A stretch of DNA of 64,000 bases from Pseudomonas oryzae (lineage in GTDB: Bacteria > Pseudomonadota > Gammaproteobacteria > Pseudomonadales > Pseudomonadaceae). The notes under the pieces were generated by a model that was not told where the DNA came from, ran no database searches, and saw only the letters and a program-made list of their open reading frames with translations. Numbering within the stretch: the stretch's first letter is position 1; each line of letters opens with the position of its first letter. The stretch lies in NCBI RefSeq assembly GCF_900104805.1, contig NZ_LT629751.1, positions 3,742,501 to 3,806,500 of the forward strand. Reading direction: 5' to 3'. The position numbers and the translations under genes were made by a program. Positions 54,977 through 63,878 of this stretch are shown here, piece by piece.

Positions 54977-55900
54977 ATGAAGAAAGGAGTGATGCGCCCC
55001 GGGCACATCCAGCTGCGCGTGCTGGACATGGCCCAGGCCCTGGAACACTACGTCGAGCTGCTCGGCCTGATCGAGGTCGACCGCGACGACAAGGGCCGCG
55101 TCTATCTCAAGGGCTGGACCGAGGTCGACAAGTTCTCGGTGGTGCTGCGCGAGGCCGACGAGGCCGGCATGGACTTCATGGCCTTCAAGGTGCTCGACGA
55201 CGCCACCCTCGGCCGCCTGACCGAGGAGCTGGTGGCCTTCGGCTGCGCCGTGGAGAGCATCCCCGCCGGCGAGCTGAAGGGCTGCGGCCGGCGCATCCGC
55301 TTCAGCGCGCCGACTGGCCACCGCTTCGAGCTGTTCGCCGAGAAGGAGCAGACCGGCAAGTGGGGCCTCTCCGAGGTCAACCCGGAAGCCTGGCCGCGCG
55401 GCCTCAAGGGCATGAAGGCGACCCGCTTCGACCACGCCCTGCTCTACGGCGGCCACCTCGACGAGACCCTGCGCCTGTTCACCGAGGTGCTCGGCTTCGA
55501 CCTGGCCGAGCAGGTGGTCGACCCCGAGGGCAAGCGCGTCGCCCAGTTCCTCAGCGTCGGCATGAAGGCCCACGACGTGGCGTTCATCCTGCATCCGGAG
55601 CAGGGCAAGCTGCACCACGCCTCGTTCTTCCTCGAGACCTGGGACGACGTGCTGCGCGCCGCCGACCTGATCAGCATGACCAACACCTCGATCGACATCG
55701 GCCCGACCCGCCACGGCCTGACCCACGGCAAGACCATCTACTTCTTCGACCCGTCCGGCAACCGCAACGAGGTGTTCTGCGGCGGCGACTACCACTACCC
55801 GGACCACCCGCCGGTGACCTGGACCGCCGACCAGCTGGGCAAGGCGATCTTCTACCACGACCGCGAGCTCAACGAGCGCTTCCTCACCGTCCTGACCTGA
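54977..55900 (+). CDS. dmpB: Catechol 2,3-dioxygenase
   Basis: A 307-residue extradiol dioxygenase that opens catechol to 2-hydroxymuconic semialdehyde. The iron ligands are at the family positions: His153 ([10 protein letters not shown]), His214 ([10 protein letters not shown]) and Glu265 ([10 protein letters not shown]). The start [19 protein letters not shown] is that of XylE/DmpB. AGAGGTG precedes the ATG. It is the first gene of the operon. Confidence 0.96.
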   Translation: MKKGVMRPGHIQLRVLDMAQALEHYVELLGLIEVDRDDKGRVYLKGWTEVDKFSVVLREADEAGMDFMAFKVLDDATLGRLTEELVAFGCAVESIPAGELKGCGRRIRFSAPTGHRFELFAEKEQTGKWGLSEVNPEAWPRGLKGMKATRFDHALLYGGHLDETLRLFTEVLGFDLAEQVVDPEGKRVAQFLSVGMKAHDVAFILHPEQGKLHHASFFLETWDDVLRAADLISMTNTSIDIGPTRHGLTHGKTIYFFDPSGNRNEVFCGGDYHYPDHPPVTWTADQLGKAIFYHDRELNERFLTVLT

Positions 55901-55916
55901 TCCCGAGACTGCATCC

Positions 55917-57377
55917 ATGAAAGAGATCAAGCACTTCATCAACGGCGAATACGTCGGCTCCGCCAGCGGCAAGCTGTTCGACAACGTCAACCCGGTCAAT
56001 GGCCAGGTGATCGCCAAGATCCACGAGGCCGGCGAGGCCGAGGTCGACGCCGCGGTCAAGGCCGCCCGCGCCGCGCTCAAGGGCCCGTGGGGCAAGATGA
56101 GCGTGGCCGAGCGCACCGAGATCCTGCATCGGGTCGCCGACGGCATCACCGCGCGCTTCGACGAGTTCCTCGAGGCCGAGTGCCTGGACACCGGCAAGCC
56201 GAAGTCGCTGGCCTCGCACATCGACATCCCGCGCGGTGCCGCCAACTTCAAGGTGTTCGCCGACCTGGTGAAGAACGTGCCGACCGAGGCCTTCGAGATG
56301 GCCACCCCGGACGGCACCGGCGCGCTCAACTACGGCGTGCGCCGCCCCAAGGGCGTGATCGGCGTGATCAGCCCGTGGAACCTGCCGCTGCTGCTGATGA
56401 CCTGGAAGGTCGGCCCGGCGCTGGCCTGCGGCAACACCGTGGTGGTCAAGCCCTCGGAAGAGACCCCCACCACCACCGCCCTGCTCGGCGAGGTGATGAA
56501 CGCCGCCGGCGTGCCGGCCGGCGTGTACAACGTGGTGCACGGCTTCGGCGGCAACTCGGCCGGTGCCTTCCTCACCGCCCACCCGGACGTCGACGCCATC
56601 ACCTTCACCGGCGAGACCGGCACCGGCGAGACCATCATGCGCGCCGCCGCCAAGGGCGTGCGCCAGGTGTCGCTGGAGCTGGGCGGCAAGAATGCCGGCA
56701 TCGTGTTCGCCGACTGCGACATGGACAAGGCCATCGAGGGCACCCTGCGCTCGGCCTTCGCCAACTGCGGCCAGGTCTGCCTGGGCACCGAGCGCGTCTA
56801 CGTCGAGCGGCCGATCTTCGACGAGTTCGTCGCCCGCCTGAAGGCCGGCGCCGAGGCGCTGAAGATCGGCGAGCCGAACGACCCGAGCGCCAACTTCGGC
56901 TCGCTGGTCAGCCACAAGCACCGCGAGAAGGTCCTCAGCTACTACCAGAAGGCCAAGGACGAGGGCGCCACCGTCGTCACCGGCGGCGGCGTGCCGGACA
57001 TGCCGGCGCACCTGGCCGGCGGCGCCTGGGTGCAGCCGACCATCTGGACCGGCCTGCCCGACGACTCGGCGGTGGTCACCGAGGAAATCTTCGGCCCGTG
57101 CTGCCACATCCGTCCGTTCGACACCGAGGAGGAAGCCATCGAGCTGGCCAACAGCCTGCCCTACGGCCTGGCCTCGGCGATCTGGACCGAGAACAGCTCG
57201 CGCGCCCACCGCGTCGCCGGGCAGATCGAGGCCGGCATCGTCTGGGTCAACAGCTGGTTCCTGCGCGACCTGCGCACCGCCTTCGGCGGCAGCAAGCAGT
57301 CGGGCATCGGCCGCGAAGGCGGGGTGCACTCGCTGGAGTTCTACACCGAGCTGAAGAACATCTGCGTGAAGCTGTAA
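55917..57377 (+). CDS. dmpC: 2-hydroxymuconic semialdehyde dehydrogenase
   Basis: A 486-residue NAD-dependent aldehyde dehydrogenase that oxidises the ring-cleavage product to 4-oxalocrotonate (enol form). Motifs: PWNLPLLLMTWKVGPAL, FTGETGTGETI, the base in LELGGKNAGIVFAD and the catalytic cysteine in NCGQVCLGTERVYV. It begins 16 bp after the dioxygenase. It is the first step of the oxalocrotonate branch, the only branch encoded here. Confidence 0.95.
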   Translation: MKEIKHFINGEYVGSASGKLFDNVNPVNGQVIAKIHEAGEAEVDAAVKAARAALKGPWGKMSVAERTEILHRVADGITARFDEFLEAECLDTGKPKSLASHIDIPRGAANFKVFADLVKNVPTEAFEMATPDGTGALNYGVRRPKGVIGVISPWNLPLLLMTWKVGPALACGNTVVVKPSEETPTTTALLGEVMNAAGVPAGVYNVVHGFGGNSAGAFLTAHPDVDAITFTGETGTGETIMRAAAKGVRQVSLELGGKNAGIVFADCDMDKAIEGTLRSAFANCGQVCLGTERVYVERPIFDEFVARLKAGAEALKIGEPNDPSANFGSLVSHKHREKVLSYYQKAKDEGATVVTGGGVPDMPAHLAGGAWVQPTIWTGLPDDSAVVTEEIFGPCCHIRPFDTEEEAIELANSLPYGLASAIWTENSSRAHRVAGQIEAGIVWVNSWFLRDLRTAFGGSKQSGIGREGGVHSLEFYTELKNICVKL

Positions 57378-57391
57378 GTCAGCCATGAACC

Positions 57392-57434
57392 GCGGCGGCG
57401 AGGCGCGGGCGATTGCGCCCGGCCTCGCCGCCGC
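57392..57434. repeat. Large hairpin between dmpC and dmpE
   Basis: GCGGCGGCGAGGC (57392-57404) pairs with GCCTCGCCGCCGC (57422-57434); an inner CGGGC/GCCCG extends the stem. No T-tract follows. It occupies the spot where dmpD/xylF lies in the classical operon, and may stabilise or process the mRNA. Confidence 0.65.
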
Positions 57435-57458
57435 CGCCAACCTTCAGGAACAATGCGC

Positions 57459-58241
57459 ATGAACCAAGAACTGATCAACCAGCTCGGCGACGAGCTCTAC
57501 CAGGCCATGCAGAGCCGCGAGGCCGTGGCCCCGCTGACCAGCCGCTATGACCTGACCATCGACGACGCCTACCAGATCTCCCTGCGCATGCTCGAGCGCC
57601 GCCTGGCCGCCGGCGAGCGGATCATCGGCAAGAAGATCGGCCTGACCAGCAAGGCCGTGCAGACCATGCTCGGCGTCAACCAGCCGGACTTCGGCTACCT
57701 GACCGACGCCATGGTGTTCAGCAGCGGCGCGGTGATGCCGATCAGCGACCGCCTGATCCAGCCCAAGGCCGAGGGCGAGATCGCCTTCATCCTCAAGAAG
57801 GACCTGATGGGCCCCGGCATCACCAACGCCGACGTGCTGGCCGCCACCGAGTGCGTGATCCCCTGCTTCGAGGTGGTCGATTCGCGCATCCAGGACTGGA
57901 AGATCAAAATCCAGGACACCGTCGCCGACAACGCCTCCTGCGGCCTGTTCATCCTCGGCGACCAGGCCGTCTCCCCGCGCCAGGTCGACCTGGTCACCTG
58001 CGGCATGGTGGTGGAGAAGAACGGCCAGCAGATCAGCACCGGCGCCGGCGCCGCCGCGCTGGGCTCGCCGGTCAACTGCGTGGCCTGGCTGGCCAACACC
58101 CTCGGCCATTTCGGCATCGGCCTGAAGGCCGGCGAAGTGATCCTCTCCGGTTCCCTGGTGCCGCTGGAGCCGGTCAAGGCCGGCGACTTCATGCGCGTCG
58201 AGATCGGTGGCATCGGCAGCGCCAGCGTGCGTTTCACCTGA
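57459..58241 (+). CDS. dmpE: 2-oxopent-4-enoate hydratase
   Basis: A 260-residue hydratase that adds water to 2-oxopent-4-enoate, giving 4-hydroxy-2-oxovalerate. It belongs to the hydratase/decarboxylase (FAH-like) family; [28 protein letters not shown] and [21 protein letters not shown] are the family blocks with the metal-binding acidic residues. An ATG two codons upstream is possible; the chosen one follows AGGA at a normal distance and matches DmpE. Confidence 0.94.
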   Translation: MNQELINQLGDELYQAMQSREAVAPLTSRYDLTIDDAYQISLRMLERRLAAGERIIGKKIGLTSKAVQTMLGVNQPDFGYLTDAMVFSSGAVMPISDRLIQPKAEGEIAFILKKDLMGPGITNADVLAATECVIPCFEVVDSRIQDWKIKIQDTVADNASCGLFILGDQAVSPRQVDLVTCGMVVEKNGQQISTGAGAAALGSPVNCVAWLANTLGHFGIGLKAGEVILSGSLVPLEPVKAGDFMRVEIGGIGSASVRFT

Positions 58242-58266
58242 CCGAACAAGAACAGGGGAAAGACCC

Positions 58267-59190
58267 ATGAGCAAGAAACTGAAAGCGGCGATCATCGGCC
58301 CGGGCAACATCGGTACCGACCTGGTGATGAAGATGCTGCGCTCCGAGTGGATCGAGCCGGTGTGGATGGTCGGCATCGACCCCGAGTCCGACGGCCTCAA
58401 GCGCGCCCGCGAGTTCGGCCTGAAGACCACCGCCGAGGGCGTCGACGGCCTGCTGCCGCACGTCATCGCCGACGACATCCGCGTCGCCTTCGACGCCACC
58501 AGCGCCTACGCCCATGCCGAGAACAGCCGCAAGCTCAACGAGCTGGGCGTGCTGATGATCGACCTGACCCCGGCCGCCATCGGTCCGTTCTGCGTGCCGC
58601 CGGTGAACCTCAAGGAGCACGTCGGCAAGCTGGAGATGAACGTCAACATGGTCACCTGCGGCGGCCAGGCGACCATCCCGATGGTCGCCGCGGTGTCGCG
58701 CGTGCAGCCGGTGGCCTACGGCGAGATCGTCGCCACCGTGTCCTCGCGCTCGGTCGGCCCAGGCACCCGCAAGAACATCGACGAGTTCACCCGCACCACC
58801 GCCGGCGCCATCGAGAAGGTTGGCGGGGCGAAGGAAGGCAAGGCGATCATCATCATCAACCCGGCCGAGCCGCCGCTGATGATGCGCGACACCATCCACT
58901 GCCTGACCGAGAGCGAGCCGGACCGCGATGCCATCACCGCATCCGTGCACGCCATGCTCGCCGAGGTGCAGAAGTACGTGCCGGGCTACCGCCTGAAGAA
59001 CGGCCCGGTGTTCGACGGCAACCGCGTGTCGATCTTCATGGAGGTCGAGGGCCTGGGCGACTACCTGCCCAAGTACGCCGGCAACCTGGACATCATGACC
59101 GCCGCCGGTCTGCGCACCGCCGAGATGTTCGCCGAGGAAATCGCCGCCGGCACCATCCAACTGCCGAGCCGCGAAGCTGCACTGGCCTGA
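58267..59190 (+). CDS. dmpF: Acetaldehyde dehydrogenase (acylating)
   Basis: A 307-residue enzyme turning acetaldehyde and CoA into acetyl-CoA with NAD. The NAD site is [18 protein letters not shown], the catalytic cysteine is in [14 protein letters not shown] (near 130), and [18 protein letters not shown] is typical. DmpF forms a channelled complex with the aldolase DmpG encoded just after it (13 bp). Confidence 0.96.
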   Translation: MSKKLKAAIIGPGNIGTDLVMKMLRSEWIEPVWMVGIDPESDGLKRAREFGLKTTAEGVDGLLPHVIADDIRVAFDATSAYAHAENSRKLNELGVLMIDLTPAAIGPFCVPPVNLKEHVGKLEMNVNMVTCGGQATIPMVAAVSRVQPVAYGEIVATVSSRSVGPGTRKNIDEFTRTTAGAIEKVGGAKEGKAIIIINPAEPPLMMRDTIHCLTESEPDRDAITASVHAMLAEVQKYVPGYRLKNGPVFDGNRVSIFMEVEGLGDYLPKYAGNLDIMTAAGLRTAEMFAEEIAAGTIQLPSREAALA

Positions 59191-59203
59191 GGGGAATAGC
59201 ACG

Positions 59204-60244
59204 ATGAATCTGCAAGGCAAGCAAGTCACCCTGCACGACATGAGCCTGCGCGACGGCATGCACGCCAAGCGCCACCAGATCAGCCTCGAGCAGATGGTCG
59301 CCGTGGCCACCGGCCTCGACGCCGCCGGCATGCCGCTGATCGAGATCACCCACGGCGACGGCCTCGGCGGGCGCTCGATCAACTACGGCTTCCCGGCGCA
59401 CAGCGACGAGGAGTACCTCAGCACGGTGATCCCGCAGCTCAAGCAGGCCAAGGTCTCCGCCCTGCTGCTGCCGGGCATCGGTACCGTCGACCACCTGAAG
59501 ATGGCGGTGGACTGCGGCGTGTCGACCATCCGCGTCGCCACCCACTGCACGGAAGCGGACGTCTCCGAGCAGCATATCGGCATGGCGGCGAAGATGGGCG
59601 TCGACACCGTCGGCTTCCTGATGATGGCGCACATGGCCAGCCCGGAGAAGGTGCTGGAGCAGGCCCGCCTGATGGAAAGCTACGGCGCCAACTGCATCTA
59701 CTGCACCGACTCGGCCGGCTACATGCTGCCCGACGAGGTCAGCCAGAAGATCGGCCTGCTGCGCGCCGAACTGAACCCGGCCACCCAGATCGGCTTCCAC
59801 GGCCACCACAACATGGGCATGGCCATCGCCAACTCGCTGGCCGCCATCGAGGCCGGTGCGGTGCGCATCGACGGCTCGGTGGCGGGCCTCGGCGCCGGCG
59901 CCGGCAACACCCCGCTGGAGGTGCTGTGCGCGGTGCTCAAGCGCATGGGCGCCGAGACCGGTATCGACCTGTACAAGATCATGGACGTCGCCGAGGACCT
60001 GGTGGTGCCGCTGATGGACCAGCCGATCCGCGTCGACCGCGATGCCCTGACCCTGGGCTACGCCGGCGTGTACAGCTCGTTCCTGCTGTTCGCCCAGCGC
60101 GCCGAGAAGAAGTACGGCGTGCCGGCCCGCGACATCCTCGTAGAACTCGGCCGCCGCGGTACCGTCGGCGGCCAGGAAGACATGATCGAAGACCTGGCCC
60201 TCGACATGGCCAAGGCCCGCCAGACCCAGAAGGTGACCGCATGA
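59204..60244 (+). CDS. dmpG: 4-hydroxy-2-oxovalerate aldolase
   Basis: A 346-residue Mn-dependent aldolase splitting 4-hydroxy-2-oxovalerate to pyruvate and acetaldehyde. [14 protein letters not shown] is the N-terminal metal and base motif, and [18 protein letters not shown] holds the histidine ligands. The C-terminal part contacts the dehydrogenase. The last 4 bp overlap dmpH (ATGA). Confidence 0.96.
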   Translation: MNLQGKQVTLHDMSLRDGMHAKRHQISLEQMVAVATGLDAAGMPLIEITHGDGLGGRSINYGFPAHSDEEYLSTVIPQLKQAKVSALLLPGIGTVDHLKMAVDCGVSTIRVATHCTEADVSEQHIGMAAKMGVDTVGFLMMAHMASPEKVLEQARLMESYGANCIYCTDSAGYMLPDEVSQKIGLLRAELNPATQIGFHGHHNMGMAIANSLAAIEAGAVRIDGSVAGLGAGAGNTPLEVLCAVLKRMGAETGIDLYKIMDVAEDLVVPLMDQPIRVDRDALTLGYAGVYSSFLLFAQRAEKKYGVPARDILVELGRRGTVGGQEDMIEDLALDMAKARQTQKVTA

Positions 60245-61035
60245 ACCGTACCCTGACCCGCGAACAGGTGCTGGCCCTGGCCGAGCACGTCGAAGGCGCC
60301 GAGCTGAATGTCCACGACATTCCGAAGATCACCAACGACTATCCGGCGATGACCTTCGCCGACGCCTACGACATCCAGTGGGAGATCCGTCGCCGCAAGG
60401 AAGCCCGCGGCAACAAGACCGTCGGCCTGAAGATGGGCCTTACCTCCTGGGCGAAGATGGCGCAGATGGGCGTGGAGACGCCGATCTACGGCTTCCTCTC
60501 CGACTACTTCAGCGTGCCGGACGGCGGCGTGGTCGACTGCTCCAAGCTGATCCACCCGAAGATCGAGGCGGAAATCTCCGTGGTCACCAAGGCGCCGCTG
60601 CACGGCCCGGGTTGCCACATCGGCGACGTGATCGCGGCGATCGACTACGTGATCCCCACCGTCGAGGTGATCGACTCGCGCTACGAGAACTTCAAGTTCG
60701 ACCTGATCAGCGTGGTGGCCGACAACGCCTCCTCGACCCGCTACATCACCGGCGGCCAGATGGCCAACCTGGCGGACGTCGACCTGCGCACCCTCGGCGT
60801 GGTGATGGAGAAGAACGGCGAGGTAGTGGAAGTCGGCGCCGGTGCTGCGGTGCTCGGCCATCCGCTGTCCAGCGTGGCCATGCTGGCCAACCTGCTGGCC
60901 GAGCGCGGCGAGCACATCCCGGCCGGCACCTTCATCATGACCGGCGGCATCACCGCCGCCGTGGCGGTTGCGCCGGGCGACAACGTCACCGTGCGCTACC
61001 AGGGCCTGGGCAGCGTCTCCGCGCGCTTCGTCTGA
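60241..61035 (+). CDS. dmpH: 4-oxalocrotonate decarboxylase
   Basis: A 264-residue enzyme of the same fold as DmpE. It decarboxylates 2-oxo-3-hexenedioate (the keto isomer of 4-oxalocrotonate) to 2-oxopent-4-enoate for the hydratase. [31 protein letters not shown] and [20 protein letters not shown] are the family motifs. Translationally coupled to dmpG. Confidence 0.95.
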   Translation: MNRTLTREQVLALAEHVEGAELNVHDIPKITNDYPAMTFADAYDIQWEIRRRKEARGNKTVGLKMGLTSWAKMAQMGVETPIYGFLSDYFSVPDGGVVDCSKLIHPKIEAEISVVTKAPLHGPGCHIGDVIAAIDYVIPTVEVIDSRYENFKFDLISVVADNASSTRYITGGQMANLADVDLRTLGVVMEKNGEVVEVGAGAAVLGHPLSSVAMLANLLAERGEHIPAGTFIMTGGITAAVAVAPGDNVTVRYQGLGSVSARFV

Positions 61036-61049
61036 GTTAACCCCTATTG

Positions 61050-61075
61050 CCCCGGCCGCCGGCCGGGGACTTTTT
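61050..61075 (+). terminator. Intrinsic terminator between dmpH and dmpI
   Basis: The stem CCCCGGCC/GGCCGGGG with loop GCC is followed by ACTTTTT. It lies inside the operon, 16 bp before the tautomerase ATG, so it would reduce rather than abolish dmpI expression. Confidence 0.75.
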
Positions 61076-61091
61076 CGCGAGGAACCGTCTC

Positions 61092-61283
61092 ATGCCGATT
61101 GCCCATGTGCACATCATGGAAGGCCGCAGCGCCGAGCAGAAGGAAGCGATGATCCGCGAGGTCAGCGAGGCGCTGGCGCGCACCCTCGACTCGCCGCTGG
61201 ACCGCGTGCGGGTGCTGATCAGCGAGGTGCCCAAGGATCACTGGGGCATCGGCGGCGAGCCGGCCAGCAAGGTGCGCCGCTGA
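61092..61283 (+). CDS. dmpI: 4-oxalocrotonate tautomerase
   Basis: A 63-residue tautomerase; Met removal exposes the catalytic Pro1. Arg11 and Arg39 (numbered from that Pro) are present at the known active-site positions, in MEGRSAEQK and DRVRVLI. It converts 2-hydroxymuconate (enol) to the keto isomer for the decarboxylase. Last gene of the meta operon; a parS site follows after 18 bp. Confidence 0.95.
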   Translation: MPIAHVHIMEGRSAEQKEAMIREVSEALARTLDSPLDRVRVLISEVPKDHWGIGGEPASKVRR

Positions 61284-61301
61284 GTGCGCCCCTGCCGGGC
61301 C

Positions 61302-61317
61302 TGTTCCACGTGGAACA
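61302..61317. other. parS: parS site 3 (ParB binding)
   Basis: Perfect TGTTCCACGTGGAACA palindrome just after dmpI, about 21 kb right of oriC. Confidence 0.93.
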
Positions 61318-61347
61318 GATGCAGCAGTGGACCTGCCGCTAGCGGAT

Positions 61348-61361
61348 GTTCCACGTGGAAC
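61348..61361. other. parS: parS site 4 (ParB binding)
   Basis: GTTCCACGTGGAAC with T before and C after, 30 bp from the previous site. A close pair of parS sites. Confidence 0.9.
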
Positions 61362-61364
61362 CAT

Positions 61365-61670
61365 TCAAGCCGGGCGCAGGAACAGGGCGCGCCGCGCCAG
61401 CGCCGGCAGGTAGCAGAGAGAGACGACGTCCAGCCACAGCCACCATGCACCGCCACAGGCGAAGAGCCGTCCGCGATCATCCGGGGTGATCTGCAGCGGC
61501 GGGCTGGAAAACATGCCCATTGTCACCTGCAGCACGGCGCCCTGCTCGGGCAGCTCCAGGTGACAGCGCTGGCCGCCGCACAGCGTGGCAAGCTTGCGGC
61601 CATCGGCGAGGACGTCCAGTGCCATCGAGCTTGCGAAGTAACCGCGCTGGCGGTGGAGTTCGATCTGCAT
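61365..61670 (-). CDS. Unknown 101-residue protein, cluster gene 4
   Basis: Not recognised. The N-terminal two thirds look like a small beta domain (MQIELHRQRGYFASSMALDV, then TLCGGQRCHLELPEQG). The C-terminal part has a hydrophobic Trp-rich helix (GGAWWLWLDVVSLCYLPALA) and a basic end, so it may sit on the cytoplasmic face of the membrane. It starts 2 bp after the preceding gene. Confidence 0.7.
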   Translation of the reverse strand: MQIELHRQRGYFASSMALDVLADGRKLATLCGGQRCHLELPEQGAVLQVTMGMFSSPPLQITPDDRGRLFACGGAWWLWLDVVSLCYLPALARRALFLRPA

Positions 61671-61672
61671 GG

Positions 61673-61933
61673 CTAGAAGTAGCGCAGCACCAGGTAAGCG
61701 ATTGCCGTGATGCAGACGAGGATGCCCGGCACGGCGATCCGGGTGATCGCGCTCTGGCGCTGCAGGGCCAGCTTCTGCAGGCCGATGGACTCCTCGACTT
61801 TCTCCCGCGAGCGGGCGAGCTGTTCCTCGGCCAATGCGCGCTGGGCAGCGAGCTGGGCGAGGATCTCGCGCTGGCCGTCGCGGATCTCGCGCAGCACGGC
61901 GAGGGAGGCGTGGCGGTACTCTTCGTCGGTCAT
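61673..61933 (-). CDS. Unknown 86-residue coiled-coil membrane protein, cluster gene 3
   Basis: Not recognised. A charged, Ala/Glu/Arg-rich coiled coil (residues about 5-55, with EILAQLAAQRALAEEQLARS) leads to one C-terminal membrane helix (IAVPGILVCITAIAYLVL). Its ATG overlaps the previous stop as ATGA. Confidence 0.75.
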   Translation of the reverse strand: MTDEEYRHASLAVLREIRDGQREILAQLAAQRALAEEQLARSREKVEESIGLQKLALQRQSAITRIAVPGILVCITAIAYLVLRYF

Positions 61934-62409
61934 GGGATGCGTCCCTGGCGGTGAGTGGCGGGCTGGGAAGATGTGTCTCGGGAGTGCCCGGGCAGTTCGC
62001 GAAGGTAATCCCGGGCGACATGCATGTGCAAACGGCGCCGATGCCTTGTCCAGTTGTAGTAGTTCAGCGGCGCCGAAATCAGCAGCGGAAGAGCGTTGAT
62101 GAATGGGTTGCCGTGGCCGCTGACGATGAGTGCGGCTGGAATCAGTCCGCCGAGGAACAGCAGCAGGTGCTGCCACCATCCGCTTAATGCGACGCCGATG
62201 ATGTTGCGCTGACTGAAGTGTATGAGGCGGCGGGTTGTCCACCAGGCCAGGAGCAGTACCGGCAGGCAGGCGATTGGCCAGAGGATCAGCAGGCCGGCAA
62301 TGAAACCGAGCAGCCAGGGCACCGCATGGATACCGGAGATCAGTTCGTAGCGGCGCACGGTCTGTCGCTGGATTTCTGCCCGGTGCATGTCGCGGAAGCG
62401 GGGATTCAT
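61930..62409 (-). CDS. Unknown 159-residue membrane protein, cluster gene 2
   Basis: Not recognised. Four hydrophobic segments arranged in two hairpins are visible (AVPWLLGFIAGLLILWPIAC; LPVLLLAWW; HLLLFLGGLIPAALIVSG; ALPLLISAPL), with basic loops. Start and stop both overlap neighbours by 4 bp (ATGA), so the four genes are translated as a unit. Confidence 0.75.
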   Translation of the reverse strand: MNPRFRDMHRAEIQRQTVRRYELISGIHAVPWLLGFIAGLLILWPIACLPVLLLAWWTTRRLIHFSQRNIIGVALSGWWQHLLLFLGGLIPAALIVSGHGNPFINALPLLISAPLNYYNWTRHRRRLHMHVARDYLRELPGHSRDTSSQPATHRQGRIP

Positions 62410-62864
62410 GGCGTGTTCTGTGCTGGTGTCTCCTGAGCGTTCGGCTCAGGTTGCCAGTGGTTCACGGGTGACTGGCGGGGGGAGCTGGAGAGTCGCACAG
62501 CGATGCCGCGCCGGCTGGTCGGCGGCGTCCTGATCTCGCGAGCATCACAGCGGATGACCAGCCGGTCTGCCGCCTGCCAAGCGATGGCCGCCTCGCCTTG
62601 GCAGTAGCTGGCAAAGACCAATTCGCCGAAGCGCTGTGGCAGCGGCAGCCACGCCGGGGCGAGGAACACATGCAGACCGTAGGGTGCATGGCCTGGCTTG
62701 CTGCTCTCGCTGTTCAGGCTCATCAGGTGGGCGGTGGTGTCGCCGGCCGGGGATTGGCTGCTGGCCCGGTTCCCCCAGATGGCGAAGTTCTCGAGCCAAA
62801 ACAGGAAGGCGAACCAGGCGAGCGGCAGCAGACCCAGGCGGACCAGCGGATGCTTCGGCAGCAT
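62406..62864 (-). CDS. Unknown 152-residue membrane-anchored protein, cluster gene 1
   Basis: Not recognised. One N-terminal membrane helix (LVRLGLLPLAWFAFLFWL) carries a polar domain of about 120 residues with two cysteines (SYCQG, VIRCDAR) and a Pro/Gln-rich tail. First gene of the four-gene cluster; it starts 13 bp after the glutaredoxin-like gene stop. Confidence 0.72.
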   Translation of the reverse strand: MLPKHPLVRLGLLPLAWFAFLFWLENFAIWGNRASSQSPAGDTTAHLMSLNSESSKPGHAPYGLHVFLAPAWLPLPQRFGELVFASYCQGEAAIAWQAADRLVIRCDAREIRTPPTSRRGIAVRLSSSPRQSPVNHWQPEPNAQETPAQNTP

Positions 62865-62877
62865 GGCTGTTGCTCGT

Positions 62878-63231
62878 TCAGCGCAGCTGCTGGCGCGCCT
62901 GCGCCACCAGCTCGCGGTTGTCCGGATGCACCGTGATGGCGTTGTTCAGATCGACCACCGGCAGCAGGTAGCGGCGCACCTCGAGCCCGGCGTTCTGCAT
63001 GCGCCGGTGCAGCAGGTCGGACACCGCCGGCTCGTCCACCGAGTGGTACCGGTAGCGGATACCGGCCTGGTTGAGCTGGCGCAGGGTGGCCTGGGTGTAG
63101 CCGCAGGCGTCACGGCCGTAGACGGCCAGGTAGGGCCCGGCGTGCAGCGGGACGTTGCTCTCGCGGGAGAAGTGTTCCCAGGCCTGGTAGCCGCCACCAC
63201 ACAGGGCGAGCAGCAGGAGAAGGTTGCGCAT
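62878..63231 (-). CDS. Glutaredoxin-like thiol protein with membrane anchor/signal
   Basis: A 117-residue protein. A hydrophobic N-terminus (MRNLLLLLALCGGG) is a signal peptide or anchor, followed by a thioredoxin-fold domain with the monothiol-type active site DACGYTQATLRQL and PVVDLNNAITV. The second cysteine of the CxxC pair is absent (CGYT). It lies just upstream of the unknown membrane cluster and may belong to the same unit. Confidence 0.75.
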   Translation of the reverse strand: MRNLLLLLALCGGGYQAWEHFSRESNVPLHAGPYLAVYGRDACGYTQATLRQLNQAGIRYRYHSVDEPAVSDLLHRRMQNAGLEVRRYLLPVVDLNNAITVHPDNRELVAQARQQLR

Positions 63232-63314
63232 GGACAATTCCGTTTGTCGAAGGCGAGCGCTCACTCTAGCAGAGCCAGGCGGCGCGGGTTGCGCGCTGCC
63301 TGGCAGAGTGCGGC

Positions 63315-63803
63315 TCAGGCCGCCGCGAGCGGCAGACGCAGGTGGATCAGCATGATCGGCTGCTGCTGGCCATCCAGTCGCTCCTCCAGGGCGAACGGCG
63401 TGTAGCCGAGGCGAGCGTACAGGCGCAGGGCGGCGGTGTTGGGGTTGAAGCAGGACACCCGCAGCTCGCCGGCGGCGTGGCGCTCACGGGCCAGCTGGGC
63501 CATGCGCTGCATCAGGAAGCCCGCCACGCCCTGGCGGCGCGCCTCGGGTGCCACCGCGACGTTGCCGACCCAGCAGGCGCCCGCCTCGCGCTTGTAGATG
63601 TTGGCGAAGCCCAGCACCGCATCGCCGCGGCACACCACGCTGGAGTCGCTGCGCTGGGCGATGCTGGTCGCCAACTGCTCGACGGTGAGCGGGAAGCTGG
63701 CGCGCGGGGCGAGGTAGTAGAGCTCCTCGGCGCTGCGCGCGAAGGCGCAGATGGCGGCGAGGTCGGTGTCGCGCACGGGGCGGAAAGCGAGGGCGGTGTT
63801 CAT
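63315..63803 (-). CDS. GNAT-family N-acetyltransferase
   Basis: A 162-residue acetyltransferase. The acetyl-CoA loop is PEARRQGVAGFLMQRM, preceded by the beta strand CWVGNVAVAP; CFNPNTAALRLYARLGY is the family C-terminal motif. The substrate is unknown. The ATG follows CAGGAGTTC; the frame is open upstream without similarity. Confidence 0.85.
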   Translation of the reverse strand: MNTALAFRPVRDTDLAAICAFARSAEELYYLAPRASFPLTVEQLATSIAQRSDSSVVCRGDAVLGFANIYKREAGACWVGNVAVAPEARRQGVAGFLMQRMAQLARERHAAGELRVSCFNPNTAALRLYARLGYTPFALEERLDGQQQPIMLIHLRLPLAAA

Positions 63804-63878
63804 CCTGAACTCCTGGGGTTGTGCTTGGGGAGGCGGCGGAGCACGGGCGCCGCCGCCGTCGACCATAGCACGGCCGGT

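Noticed and set aside
57392-57434. Hairpin after dmpC as a transcription terminator
   Set aside because: No T-tract follows and the downstream genes E-F-G-H are needed with B-C; an mRNA structure role is more likely.
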